Assembly: GCF_964199755.1 (NCBI RefSeq)
Contig: NC_133901.1
Coordinates: forward strand, 23,345,583-23,409,582
Direction of reading: 5' to 3'
DNA: 64,000 nucleotides
DNA from: Larus michahellis
Lineage: Eukaryota; Chordata; Aves; Charadriiformes; Laridae
Positions 23,923 through 36,700 of the stretch are shown one piece after another (positions within the stretch are counted from its first letter, which is position 1; the number at the start of each line of letters is the position of its first letter). The notes below the pieces were generated by a model that was not told the DNA's origin, did not search any database, and saw nothing but the letters and a program-made list of their open reading frames with translations. Made by a program: the position numbers and the translations under genes.

Positions 23923-26046
23923 CAAGTATCTCCCCACTTACCTCACCCTTCCTCTGGCTGGCAAACGGGAATACAACCTTTTTTTGTATCATTATAATAG
24001 TAACGGTTCTTGACTAGCCAGAAAGGGAGCTACACCGTGCGCTGGTGAGAGTACAGTGGTGACATGCACCAGCTGCCTTCTCCAAAGTGACTACGGCTGA
24101 CTAATTGAAAGTGTTGGAAAGTTTTCATTAGATTCCGTGGCTCGTGGCACAAATCAGGAGATCTTTTAAATTCTTCAAAAGTCGACAGTATTTGGCCTTT
24201 ATTATGATCACATGTTTTTGTCCCTACTGAAGAACAACTATTTAGTGTATCATAATTTGGGATTTTGATGGAATTAACAATTACTGTATGGCTCAAGGGC
24301 TCCCATGGCATTATCAGGTTATCACACACCCATCAGGATGTGATCTCTATTTTATTTTAATATATAACAAAGAAGATAATATTCACATTTTATAATATTC
24401 CATATTTAAATATTTATCACAAATTATATTCTGTATTTAAATATTTATCACACATTTCTGCAAATGAAACCACTTATTCCATCCAGTTAAATGTATGCAT
24501 CCAAAATTTTTAAATAATACTGATATTTAAATTGTACCATCTGAGCACTGACTTACATGAGAGACTCCAACTGTAAACAAACATAAATACTTGAAAAGCA
24601 CTTTCATTTATTCATATAACTTATATAAAATTGTAGCTCTGAGGTGGTTTTTTTTTTTATATTTATAACATTGCACTTGCAAGGCTATTTAAAACTGTAA
24701 TGTTAACATTTAAAATGTTGATATTTTTTAATACTTGCACAATCTATCAGAATTCCAGTATTTAGTGTTATAGAAGAAGCCTAATTCATCTGAATAGTTC
24801 AGTAAATGCATCATTTTAAATGTAGGGTCTAGCAATTCATTGAAATAACCAAGATTTCTCACTTAGATCTTTTTTAAGCCAGTGAAATTTTATATTGTTT
24901 CTGTTAAAATACTTGCATTGTGTTTGTCTGTTTGAATTTTCAGTGTTAACCTAACTAAGAAAAAGTTTCATCTGTGTTTCATGCCAGTATCTTCTGATGG
25001 AGCTAACGAGAAGATACCATTTACATGAACTGAATGCATATTTTAAAGTTATTGTTTGCTTGAACAGTCACAGTACTTCTGTTTGCAAGTTATAATTGTG
25101 AATTTGCTGGTTTTTATGAAGAATCTGTATGCAGATGCACTACTGATAAGAAGGTGTTAACCTCAAGTTAATATTTAGTCTTCCATTTGAACCAGGTTTG
25201 GGGGTGGGGGTGTTTTCCTTAAAACAATCACATATTAGATTTTTCCATAAACTCTGAAGTTTGCTGTAAATAATCAAAGATAAAATCCACACCCATTGCT
25301 TGTTAGGTTATTGGGTTTGGTTGTTGTTTTTTTCGTTTCCATTAAGGCTCCTTACAGTCACCCAAAGGCACCGTATACGGTATACAACCAATGACTGTGG
25401 AGACCCTCATGTAAAACTTGGTAGTAAAATGCAGAATGTAAGTACCTGAGGTTGAAGCCTGCTGGAAATGGTCAGTAGAGGATAACGTGTAAGGAGAAGG
25501 GAATGGATTGTGGTTTTAAAGTCCAAAGGTAAGTTACAAAGGGCTATGTCTCATAGAATAGCACATAACTGGAAATTATGCTGTTCCCAGTTTTGTATTC
25601 TACTGCTCACTTACTGTGTGGCGTTCAACAAGTTACACAAGAAAGATTTTCATAAATAGCTTTAGATTTTGAGTGCTCAAACTCAGTCTTTCTTTCAAAA
25701 GTATGAAACACAGCTGCAGAGACACGTACGTTCATCAAGCCCAGCATCGTTCAAGCTGGACAATGAAAATCAAAGAAAAACGTGAAAAAAAAAAAGTTGA
25801 TCTTAACCTCTCTCTGCAGATGCAGATCACTTTACTTCGCTACTGCTAATGATTGTTGTGAGCATTAGTTAACTCAGGTCTGTAAATGCTTTGAGAGCCT
25901 TAACTGGAAAGTGCTGAAGAGGTGCAAGGTGTTACTATATTGTACTGAAAGAATGGAAGCATGAGAAATCGGAAATAATGAGCAAACAATAGGGGGGAGG
26001 GGGGAGAAAGAAAGGAGGAAAGCAAACCTTCTGTTAAATACAGCCA

Positions 26047-26071
26047 AATAAAAATATTTTGACTAAATAAA
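26047..26071 (+). terminator. COL4A3: Distal poly(A) signals of COL4A3 (two AATAAA)
   Basis: AATAAA at 26047-26052 and again at 26066-26071, followed within 30 nt by a U/GU-rich element. This is the best-looking 3' end between COL4A3 and the next CpG island. Confidence 0.65.
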
Positions 26072-26094
26072 AGACCCATTTTACTTGGTTTTTT

Positions 26095-28600
26095 GTTCTT
26101 CCCAGCGCTAAGGATCTTTTCCGCTTCCTAGTGTCATCTGATTAAAAGACAGGAGGTGGAGTTTGCCCTCAGAAAGACGCTCACTCTCTCCTACTTGGAC
26201 TACACTAGAAGCCTGGCACTTCAGTGTAGGTACCCAAGCTGGATGTCTGCTTGCTCGCTTTCTTCCTAGACATATTTCTCCTTAGGATACTGTGATGGGC
26301 TTGCAATGGACAGTGGTTTCTATCTGGAACAACTCAGCCATGTTCTTCTCTTCTCCTGCATTCATTCCTGTTTTCTGCTGGATTCCTGTGCATGAAGCAC
26401 AGGTGGGTGGCAAGTTGCTGTTGACAGAAATAGTACGAGAGAAAGAGTTGTGATGACACTGAGGGAGAAGCTAGGAAGAAGAAGAAGGCTGGCTGATGAG
26501 GCTGCAAGTGCACCAGCAGCCCCAGAGTGTGCTGCCCAGCTTGCTCCCTCGGCACACAGGTCCAGGCGCTGCCACCAAGCTCCATCCCGGGGCCTTGCCT
26601 GAGCTCTGCTGTGGGTAGGCTTGTGCCCAGCCCTCTCCCCTGCTGCTCCCAACTTCTTCACCTGTTTTTGACCTGGTATATGATGTGTCCCCTTGCATTT
26701 GCTTGATGGTTGCTGGACGGTCAACAGAACCTTTCACTGGCACCAGCCCAGCTCTGTTTTGCTGTGCCCAGTATGGTGGGACTGTGCCCTTGTTGGAGGG
26801 ATGACTGCCCTGCCTCGGCTGGGGTTGTCTTACTCTGTGGAAGGAAGTCACTCGTGCAGCTTGCTGACAAACACTCATAGCTTGCCTAAGGAACCACTGT
26901 AAAAGGACTAGCCACCAAGGAGGCCAAAACCTGTAACAACTAGAAAAGAGCAGGACTTGTAGTGTTTCCCTAGACAGAAGACAGTACCCGGCACACAAAC
27001 AAGCAGATTGTGTGCAGCTGACAGAAAAGGACACAGCTAAGATTATCATCAAGATTTCAGTGTGAAAATAAGACATATCTGAACATCAAACTGATAGAAC
27101 AGTGTTGTACACAACATTCTTAAGGATGGCCTTTTATCAAGGATATCTGCAGAGAGATCTGAAAACTATCAAAGAAAATTATTTGTACTACAATGTCTAT
27201 GCAATAAAAAAATGGAAGAAGCATCATAAAAGGGAGCAGGGTGCAGCCTGATGCAATTGTTTTTGAGATCTGACAGAATACAGGGGGCCTGGACAGGCTG
27301 ACATAGTCATGGTCTGCTAGTGGTAATTCATAATGTGATGCTACACTAGAAATCGCCACCAGGGCTCTTCTGGAGAATTGTCTGTGGATTAGAACCCAGG
27401 TGCCTAGTCTGTGGCCGCTTTTATTGTGTGACCACTCCATTTATGAACAACAATCATATATTCAATGGAATAAAAATAGATAATAGATCTCAACAGAAAA
27501 TTATATACGGGGGATCATAGGAGAAGGACCGTGTTCCTAGTGTCCTTCAAGAACCAGGTTTACACTTCTTATGATTTATTTTTTTTTAAAGACTAAATTC
27601 CTATTGATACTTTGTAAATCATAGAGCCGGGAGAAGGGGTAAAACTGAGGACTCTCCTACGGAATGATGGGGATTGCCTGGTAGGATATGTTTAAGCCAA
27701 CAATTTGTGTTTCAAGGAGGCCAAATATAAGATCATATATCTGAAAGCAAATAATGTGCAATTCTCAATGTCGCACAACATTTATTTTTGTCTAATAAGA
27801 AATCATATTTCAGACCACTTGCCTCTGTAAAAAAGTGCTGTTGGTATTTGTAAAGAACTGAATTAGCAAGTTGTGGGCCTTGGATTAATACTCGCTTCAA
27901 TACTTCTGGCATCGCTACTCATTTTGACCTCCAAAACATTATTGTGACCATAAATCACAACATAGGGAAAGCTCAGAGGCTGCTTTCCTCTCTTAAAAAA
28001 AATAATCTGCTGTATATAATAGCATTTTTTATTTCATTTTTCTGTATGGAACTGGAAAATTGATTAAGTTACCCACAGCACAAGGAAATGGCTGCTCTTC
28101 AGCAGGCTGATTTCGGGGTCAGGTCACCTAATGGGGTGCTTGGAATGTTTTACCCGACGAGGAGATGGTGCTCTGTGGCCAGAACTGACCTGCAAGCTGA
28201 GGTTAAGCGGGGCAGGAAACCATGGCTCTGTCAAACGCATTTGCTGACACATTTTATGTAATGCTAGTGGGGTGGTGATTGACACAGAGAAGCCAGCGTG
28301 TAGCATGACAGCCTTAGTGAAGTTTTCCAGCTGGTAGGAGGTGAAGCTGAACCAGCAGCTGGGTTTTCTGAAGCAATGCAGTTGCTTTTGAGTGGCTGGG
28401 AGGCACCTGCCCGCCGGTCAGACAGCGAGCCCTGCAGCGACCTGACCTGTTGCCCGCACACAGGAGGGTGGTGGGCCGGGTTCATCACACACTCTAACAT
28501 GTCTTCCACCCGCTTAACACATAATTACATCTTCGTGTTGCCCCATTACAGCTGTATGTTAATCCACCACAGCATAAAGCCGTAAGCAGAGAGCGCGAGC
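26095..28600. other. COL4A3-MFF intergenic spacer
   Basis: No supported gene. 26490-26900 is locally GC-rich and gives open frames on both strands, the longest 201 codons on the minus strand at 26471-27076. They have low-complexity, homology-free translations and read as chance frames, or as an old repeat I cannot name. A purine-rich run (agggggg, then aaagaaagg) lies near 25990-26025, just before this spacer. The rest is ordinary AT-rich sequence. Confidence 0.6.
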
Positions 28601-29650
28601 TCTGCCGCTGGACAGCCAGCGCTACGGGGCGGCAAGGCGCGGTTTCAGTGCGAACGGTACGAGCGTCGGGGCCCTGCCCGAAGCCGCTTCCCCCGGGACA
28701 CCACCGGTGACGGCGGGGCCCGGCTGAGGCACCGCGCCAAGGCCTGCAGCGTGCCCGCCCTCCGCGCTGAGGGGCGGGCGGCGAGGAGACGCCTCAGGGA
28801 CAGGTCGAACAGGGACCCGCCCCACCAACTGCCGCTCGGGCTGCGGGCGAGGCCGGCCACCGCCTGCTCGCCGCGGATCGCTGTGACTGCGAGCAGCCCT
28901 TGGCCCCCGCCGCCGACCTTGAGGCCGCGGCCTGCGAACGCCTCCCAGCGCGCCTGCGCCATTCCCTCACTAAAAATGGATGCCCTCCGGCTCCCTCGCG
29001 GTGAGAGCTGCTTCCGCCCTCTATCGGTCACGTGACGCACCGTCCCCGGCCCGGCAGCCCGTACGGCAGGCCGATGGGGACAAGCCGGACGGTTTTTGCG
29101 TCTTACCGGAGGAGCGCGGCGAGGCAGCGCCGTGTCGCGTAATCACCCCCTGCCCGCCGGAGGCAGCGCCGGGGTCTGGGGCGAGGCAGGAGCGGGGTCC
29201 GGCCGGGGCAGGGCAAGGGCCCGCCGGCCGCCTTCCCGCCGCTCTGGGTGAGTACGGACCGCCGGGGCCTGGCAGCAGCGTCTGCGGCCGGTCCCGGGGG
29301 GCTCAGCCCTGCCGCATCCCCCCCTCACGGCCGTCCGTCCCCTCAGCTCGGCCGTCCCCTCAGCCCCTGTCATGTCTCTGTGCCCCCCGGGCCGTGTCTC
29401 CTCGTATCCGCGCTCCTCCTGCCCCAGCCCCGCTTTCCGCCGCCGGCTTGTCTCGGCTCCCCTGGGCCCTTCTGGCCGTCGCCCCGTTGGTGTGGCCGTC
29501 CGTTACCCCCGGTGGCGGCTGTCGCTGGCCAGTGGTGCCGGCGTGCCCAGCTCTGCGAGCAGCCGGCTCCCCCTCTGCCTTCCCCCGGCACCCACGGCTG
29601 GCTGGGGCTGCTGCCGGCGGAGCCCGGCGTTCCCACAACATGGAATATTT
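28600..29650. promoter_or_regulatory. MFF: CpG island, likely MFF promoter and 5' UTR exon
   Basis: G+C and CpG rise abruptly from about 28600 and fall after about 29650. The island lies about 4 kb upstream of the first MFF coding exon on the same strand. A strong donor, CTCTGG|gtgagt, at 29248 could end a non-coding first exon, which MFF has in mammals. Several long frames on both strands here are compositional artefacts of CpG richness. The transcription start is not determined. Confidence 0.75.
29027..29036. promoter_or_regulatory. GTCACGTGAC palindrome (E-box/CLEAR-type site)
   Basis: A perfect 10-bp palindrome GTCACGTGAC in the MFF CpG island. It is the full CLEAR consensus bound by TFEB/TFE3/MITF and also a high-affinity USF or MYC-family E-box. 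Presence is direct; use is inferred. Confidence 0.55.
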
Positions 29651-32162
29651 GGGTCTTCTGGAGAAATGGTTGTCTGACTGGGACAGGGTTTTTTTTTTCT
29701 CCTAACGTTTCCAGTATTTATTATTTCTTTTCGTTAAAACCTCCAGCTGGAGTAAAACAAACTTGAAAGAGTGCAGCCCTAACTGTTTTGTCATTCCACA
29801 GCTTTGTCTGTGTATAATGGGTATTTTTGTGTTCATGTCATCCTTGTGCTAAGGAGAGGAGGTAACGTATTTAAAAAGTTCAATCACGTAACTGCCCTAG
29901 GCAGAACAGCTTTCAGCATTTAGCCAACACGTAGCTCTCTTTTCTCTCAAATTGTTCTGTTCCTGCTTTGTTGTTTCATTGCCTCTCATCCTGAATGCCT
30001 CAGTGACGTATGTTCTGACAGTTTGGGGGTCTCCTCATAGGGTCCTTTGAGTCCTGTAATACATGTCCTTAACTTTGCTTTAGGTTGTCCTCTTCCCCTT
30101 TTACCTGCCAAAGGATAACTAGACACTTGCCAAAGGAGCACTTTGTAGCTCACGTGCGCTTGAACAGACCAGCTGTAAAGTAGCTGCCTCAGGAACAAAC
30201 AGTACTGTAGCTGGAGGAGTTACAATTAGTTTGATGTAGGCTGTAAAACCTGCTGTGATCTCAGTGCTGGCATAGCTATACCGTTACCAGGACTCATCTT
30301 CATATACCTCAGATTAACTTGGACATCCACGCTATGTGTAACATTCCTGGTGGCTGCACAGAGACGGCCAATGTCTGCTTATTGCCAGAATGCTGATAAA
30401 GAGTCATCCTTCGCATTCATGTGCATTGCTTCATCCCTATCTCTCCTGTGCCGTTCCTCTTTAGGAGAGGGGGAAGGTGGTATCCTTGTGTCTTTCTGAA
30501 CACATATAATTCACCTTGTATAACTTCTCTTGCTCTCTCTTCCTTACCCTCCTCTGGATTTTCTCCTTCCTTTCTCTTTTTCACTAAATGCCACTGATGC
30601 TCATCTGTGCTTCAGCTGCTCTCTGTCCTTTATTTATCCTGTATTTGTGATTGTATTTTTATTATCTCATCGTTCTTGGACATCTTTTCTATTCTCATGC
30701 CTCTTTAGAGCTACTTAGTTCTGTAAATATCAATTTTAAAATCCTCCTTCTCCATGATTTATTATTAATGTCTTCTGTAAAATGCTTCGTGTAACAAGAA
30801 CATTACAGAAAACATAACTCTGATTTCTGTTCTTTTTAAATACTTGGAGGTTTTGTTAATAAGTTCCGTTAAAATATTCTAAGTTTTCTGTTGCTGAAAT
30901 CTCTCTGTTTTTCTATTCTCTTCTAAAAAGGGGTAAAAAATGAAATAGACAGAAAATGCAATTCTCAATGATGCAAAGTAGATGAGAAGTAGACAAGAGT
31001 AGGAAGACATTGAGGTGTTGTATCTATGGTCATTGGCAAGTACAGCTAAACGCACACAGTGATATTTAGTTTATAATAGTTTATAAAATGGGTGTTCTAA
31101 TGCTCTCCTTTTTCGTGTGTGCTTTACCTTATAGCTGGAAAGCAGTTGTCATGCAGACTTACTTATGTACAAAAACAGTGCCAAAGTTTAGGAAAGCCGG
31201 GGTGTAAACACTGGTGCAGTGTAGCAGTACTTGATTGCGATAATTAAAGCCATACAGGTATTTCAAAATGAGAAAGTGAACAAGCAGTGAAACACCTTTT
31301 GTCAAGTCTTGTGAGCAGTAACCATTCTTTAAGGTGCGGCCAGGAGATATTCTCGGTACTTTTAAGTTCTTCTTGAAATTTGATCTCTTTATTGACATTA
31401 TGATTTTTACTCCTATTGATTTGGAAGTGCTTTACTGATCATAGACCATGTTTTGAAATGAAAAGCACCTTTTGGAATGTGGAAGTGTCAGAAGGCTGTG
31501 TACTTTGTTTGTGCAACTTGCTGATCTAGCCAATGTCTTGCAAGAGGGACAAATATAGCTTTGAAAGACCAAAGGGCAGGGACAAAAAACCCCTAAAGTG
31601 AGGTCTTAAGAATTTTGAAGTGACAGAACTGCTTAAGCACCTCTTGAACTCCTATAAAGTGCTATTTCTAATTAAGTGTGCCCTTCCAGTTCCTTTGATT
31701 TGATACGTACCAACAGTAAGAAATAATACAGCTAGATTAAATCTGCATTGCTTCAGGTATTTCCTTTATAACTGTTTGGTTTTTTTTTTAAGTTTACATA
31801 GAACAGTGACCTTCTTGCCTTTGAGGTTTGAGGGTTTATTAATAAATATGGAAAGTATCGCTTCTGTGTGATGGTGGGAGGAATGGCTCGTGGTCTGTCT
31901 CACCTGCCACATGGATGTTCTGCACTGAGACGTTTTGTTCACAAAGTTCTGCGTGCTCAGTTTACAGAAGCACACAGGCAGCAGCAGACGTACCCTTGCT
32001 GCCAAAAACAGTAAAAGAATGTAGTTGCAATTATAGTGGCAAAACCTGCCTTTTTGCCAGGATAGATTACTTAATTTAGGGAATTACTTCAAGTAATACC
32101 ACTAAAAGATTTCTTGCTAGAGTAAGCTATGCTTCCCATAGGCAAATTTGCCAGGATAAGTA

Positions 32163-32600
32163 TATTTACATATTGTGTATGTATGTTTATTTATTTACAT
32201 ATTGTGTGTATATGTATAGAAATACACATTTCTCTCAATCCTAACCCTAAAAATAACCATTATCTCAGTCTGAGCTGTTGTCAAGGCCCCCAGCCATTGC
32301 CTGGATGAAAGATTCTCACAACCGAGTATTCCTTGCAGCTCACAGTTTCCTCTGGGAGACACTTTCCAGTCCCACTCTAACTGCAGCTCCAAGATGTCTC
32401 TCTCTTAACCGAGGCCATAAACATAATCTGTCTGAGCCATCGACAGTGTCCACTGGCCACTGCCCAGGTGAACAACTTCTCTCAGCCATCCAAGTTCCCT
32501 TTCCAGCCCACAATTTCCATCAGCAGCCCCTTTGCAGCCCAACTCCAAGTGCAGCTCTAGGATTTCTTTTTCTCTTAACCTTAAACCTGACCTCAGAAAA
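32163..32600. repeat. Degenerate tandem repeat of about 160 bp in MFF intron 1
   Basis: Two diverged copies can be aligned by eye, roughly 32270-32430 and 32430-32595. Both start TCTGAG, share CAGCYCACARTTTCC and end in CTCTTAACC. The end of a third copy (ctcaatcctaaccctaa) precedes them. Upstream, 32163-32220 carries two copies of atttacatattgtgt. No coding capacity is supported. Confidence 0.55.
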
Positions 32601-33483
32601 CCCAGTTATTTTGGGTTTGTCTTTGATACAACTCCCAACAATTGCTGTATTAGTAAGTTTCTTACAGCCCAGTTTCTAGGAAATTCTACCACTGCTTCAT
32701 GTGAAATTCCCCTCCTTTCCTAGGAAAATGTATCTATGAAGTACACTTTAAAGAAAGTCTTGTTCTCTCTCTGCCCATCTTGTATCTGTTCTGCAAAGGT
32801 AAGATTTTCATTTACAGAAAAATTCAGAACTGACAAGTTCACAGAATTGCTTGTGATTGGGAATGGGTTATGAATATACTAGGTTTTCAGGCTGATTTGA
32901 CCTTGATAAGGAGCTTTGTCCTTGTAAGATGGAATGAGATGTGGGTGACTGGCAGCAAGCAGAAGGCTGCTGCCCAAGGGGAGTCCTTTCTTTTGTTCCC
33001 TACATCAACGTGGAGTTTTGTAAGACTTCATCCATTTTCGCAAATATCTGTACGCTGGATCTGTGTAAATACAGATCAGTATTTCAGATTTGTTACCAAT
33101 CCTGAATAGATTTCCGATCAATCCTGCCAATTCTTTGTCGTTTGTTGGTTTGTTTGGTTTCCTTTTTCTGCCAGCCAGTGCAGGAATAGTACCTAACATG
33201 CAGAATTTCTACAGTTTTTTGTAACAGCTCAATTTGAGGACCCCTCAGTGCTGCTTTGAGCCTTGCCTAAGGCATCACTTTGTTCTTCTGTCACTGCCCT
33301 CAACTCTCACCTGCTTGTGGCTACATCTCCTGTGCGTTTTATCATATAGTTTGTTTCTCTAAATAAGACTGTTCAGTTAGGATCATCTACCACTTGCCTA
33401 GTAATCAGAACAAAGAGTTCTCTTTACACACCTGCTGCTGGTTTCCTGTATTGCTGTTATAGCTTTTGGTTTTCTTTTTCCAG

Positions 33484-33701
33484 GATGAGTGGGGCTGCAT
33501 TCCCATCTCCAGCTGCCGAGATGGCAGAAATTAATCGCCTTCAGTATGAAATGGAATACACCGAAGGAATCAGTCAGCGCATGAGGGTCCCAGAAAAACT
33601 CAAAGTAGCTCCTCAAAATGCTGACCTTGAGAAGGGCGTCCAAGAAGGATTTCCACATGCCAGTGTAACTATGCAGGTTCCAGAGCGGATTGTAGTGGCA
33701 G
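33484..33701 (+). CDS. MFF: MFF first coding exon
   Basis: Acceptor gttttctttttccag|G ATG. Encodes MSGAAFPSPAAEMAEINRLQ and onward through QRMRVPEKLKVAPQNADLEK to ERIVVAG; donor GCAG|gtatgt. Coding starts at 33485. A second in-frame ATG (AEMAEIN) matches an alternative start known in mammals. Confidence 0.96.
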
Positions 33702-36700
33702 GTATGTCTGCATCTCAAGACAAGAAAAATAGGCAAAAATTTAAATTAGTTCCCCAGATTTCTGGATGGACAAAAATATGTATTGATACCTCTTTAAAAG
33801 AAAAACCTGTAAAATGCTTTCTAGTTTTCAAGCAATTATTGCTTATTAACTTTGACGGAGGAAGTTTCTTAAACTCTGAAAATGTTTCATGAATAGTTGT
33901 GGTATAGCTTGCAGTCGAGGCAGTTAATGAAAGAATTATAAACAGTAAGTTTAATTGCTGACTTTTCATCTTAATAAACTATTTCTGGAGCAAAAAATTC
34001 AATGTTTAATCATTTACACCTGATTTTTCTTAATTAACTATAAGCTAAAGTATCTATAACAAGTTTTGGGGACGTACTATATATTAGCCATGCAAAATGT
34101 GTTTGGTTATAATCAGAATGAATGCTAGTTATGTTAAGGATCTGTCTATTATTTGGTGGAGTCTATCAGTACTTCTTTAGTATTTATGGGCTTTACAGTG
34201 ACGTACCTGGAACTGCTGAAGGCCCTACAATTTGCAAAATGTGTGACATGCATATATTTTATGCTTTGAAAGAGTGATGTCTTCACATCCCCAGTCACCA
34301 TATTTCTAAACAAATACACCTTTAATAGGACTGTGTCTTGAGATTAATATCACTTGCAATAACAGCTGATGTTGTGCAGGGTTACTCAGGATCATTGTTC
34401 TCGGAGAAACTGCTCAAATAAGTGTCAATTAATGTGGTCTTTATGAGAGCTTTAACCATAGTTTTTAACACACAAGCCCCCTTAAAGAAAGGTACGCTTA
34501 ATTATTGGCATAGTCAGGGGAAGCTACTGATGTGATGCGGTTTTGAACTTTAGCATTAGCCCTCAGGCCTCAGAACAGCTTGCTTTCTATTGATAACTGA
34601 TGTTCTTGCAGGTAATAGCGAAGACATTCCATTTTCCAGACCACCAGACCTTGACCTTCTTCAGTCTACTTCATTCAAACCACTGGCATTGAAAACTCCT
34701 CCCCGTGTTATTTCTCTTAGTGATCGACCGCTAGATTTTTTGGACCTAGAAAAACCTCCACAACAGACACCTCAAAATGAAGAGGCTAGTACTTGTTTTG
34801 CTTTTTCCTTAGTTGAGAAGTGTTCTCCTAAAGAAAGTGAAATGACCAATGATTTCTCTGCTATGGTGCAGTTCTACTTGGTGCTAATGTAATTTCGGAA
34901 AATATAAAAATACTTTTATTAGCACTGTAGTAGTTCTAATTATGACTTTGAAGTTCCATATTTAATTGGCAGATGGCTAGGGGTTGCCATGCTCAGTAAG
35001 CTTACACAGTACTTACAAAAATAAAGTCATAATTAGAAATACTCAAAATTCTTTTAACAAAAAAATCCTTTTGATTGAAGAGAAAGCTGCAAGATTTTTT
35101 TAGTTTGGAGGTTATTCGAAAACAAACTAAGATTCTTTTAACATGTATAGTTAACCTTTGGAATTCGCAGACAGATGATACAGCACCACATAGAGTTAGT
35201 GAGTTTTAACAAAACTCTGAAAACCAACCTCAAAGAATGGTGTAACGTTGTCATCCAGGTGGGTGATGTGTAATTGACATCTTAAAAAATGAAAAATATT
35301 TATGAAGCTGTATATTCTACAGACTCATAAAATACATTAGAAATGCATTTATTTCTGGTGATAGTAAGTAATATTAAACATAGTGTTGCTTTCTTACATA
35401 TTCAGAATTCTCTTTGTTCATAATTTTGACATCAGATCATATCGCTAGATAACGACAGGATTGCAATAAGTTTGGGCCCTGGTTTTACATGTACCAGCAT
35501 CAGATCCTGTCATCATTTGTTTTCCTCCTAATCACTGTGAAACCCATCAAAACGTACCTTTGTACCTGAGGGCAGATCTAACTTGCAAATCTCCAATGCA
35601 TATAGCTGTCTCCTGGAATTCCCTGTCTCTGATCTCCCCCTTTTTCGGCTTTTATGCAGGTCCGCTCAGTGGGAAGGCTGAAGAGAGAACGTTCCATGAG
35701 TGAAAATGCCACTCGACAGAATGGCCAGCTGGCCCGGAATGATTCCATGTGAGTAGAGCAACAGGGTGCAGGGACAAAACTACAGCTTTGTTACATATTT
35801 CCTTTGTTATTGATCTCCTCATCGTTTGTATGTTGTGGCAAGTACATAATTTTAAATATTATAAGGCCAATGTTTTTCTTAATTTCTCTGATTTTGTTTA
35901 GTGAGGTGACTCATTTGTGAAGTATTTTCTTGCAGTGGATGGGTGGGAGCGTGGGCTCACAGTTGGTTTCACCAGTTATTGTGAGATGTTACTTTAGGAG
36001 ATTTTTCAGTTTCTGAGCTGCTGTAATACTTTCTTCTCCCTAAATTTTCAAGAAATTGAGTTTTGTGCATGAAAGTGTTCCTGGTTCTCTCACTGTTGAT
36101 ATTATGTAATGGTTTTCATTCATAGAAAAAGGACTATGTGTATTTCTCATAAATATTAGAGTAAGTAATCTTTCCTTGGTGCCAATGTACTCCATGTATT
36201 GGAATCTGTGAGTATATATCTTAATTTTTTGACACCAAAATGGCAAGTAGTATTTAGAATTGGAACTACATCTGTTGATACCATCTGAGGTAGCAATTCT
36301 TACGGTGCTTTCTGAAGACATATAGGTCTGTATATTTCTATTAGATATGATAGTCTTTGATTAATCTGGTTTATTCTGAATGACAGCATCTTTCTACCCG
36401 GCAGTGACTGTTTTTGCAACGTAACAGTTAAAACTCATATATAATAAGATTCCTAATACACTACCACAAAAAATACTTCCCCTTGTTGAAAGGATCTTGG
36501 ATATAAGACCTAGAAGATGGGATTCATCTGTCCCAATATCAACTGTGTAACGCTGTTGCTAAAGCCCCATAAACTTAATTTTCAGTTACTAGGGGGAAAT
36601 AAGTGCATGGCCTACTTAGGGTCTACCTATTTTTAGTCTAAAACAGATCAAGTGGATTATGTCCCAGAAATGTCTGTTTTCTTCTGTTTACAGCAGTGGC

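Larger units (their letters stand above)
23394..26090 (+). other. COL4A3: COL4A3 3' untranslated region (inferred extent)
   Basis: An AT-rich stretch without coding signal follows the stop codon. A first AATAAA occurs at 23917. A tandem pair of AATAAA signals at 26047 and 26066, followed by the U/GU-rich ttggttttttgttctt, gives a long UTR of about 2.7 kb, similar in size to that of human COL4A3. The segment 24360-24660 is very AT-rich and includes a 19-nt direct repeat. The exact cleavage site is inferred. Confidence 0.6.

Noticed and set aside
26471-27076. 201-codon minus-strand open frame
   Set aside because: No domain or homology recognised; competing frames exist on the other strand of the same GC-rich block.
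28980-29766. Open frames of 172 and 241 codons in the CpG island upstream of MFF
   Set aside because: Overlapping frames in all phases of a CpG island; composition explains them and none connects to MFF in frame.
32236-32256. Interstitial telomere repeat (cctaaccctaa)
   Set aside because: Only about two hexamer units; better explained as the end of the degenerate 160-bp repeat unit.
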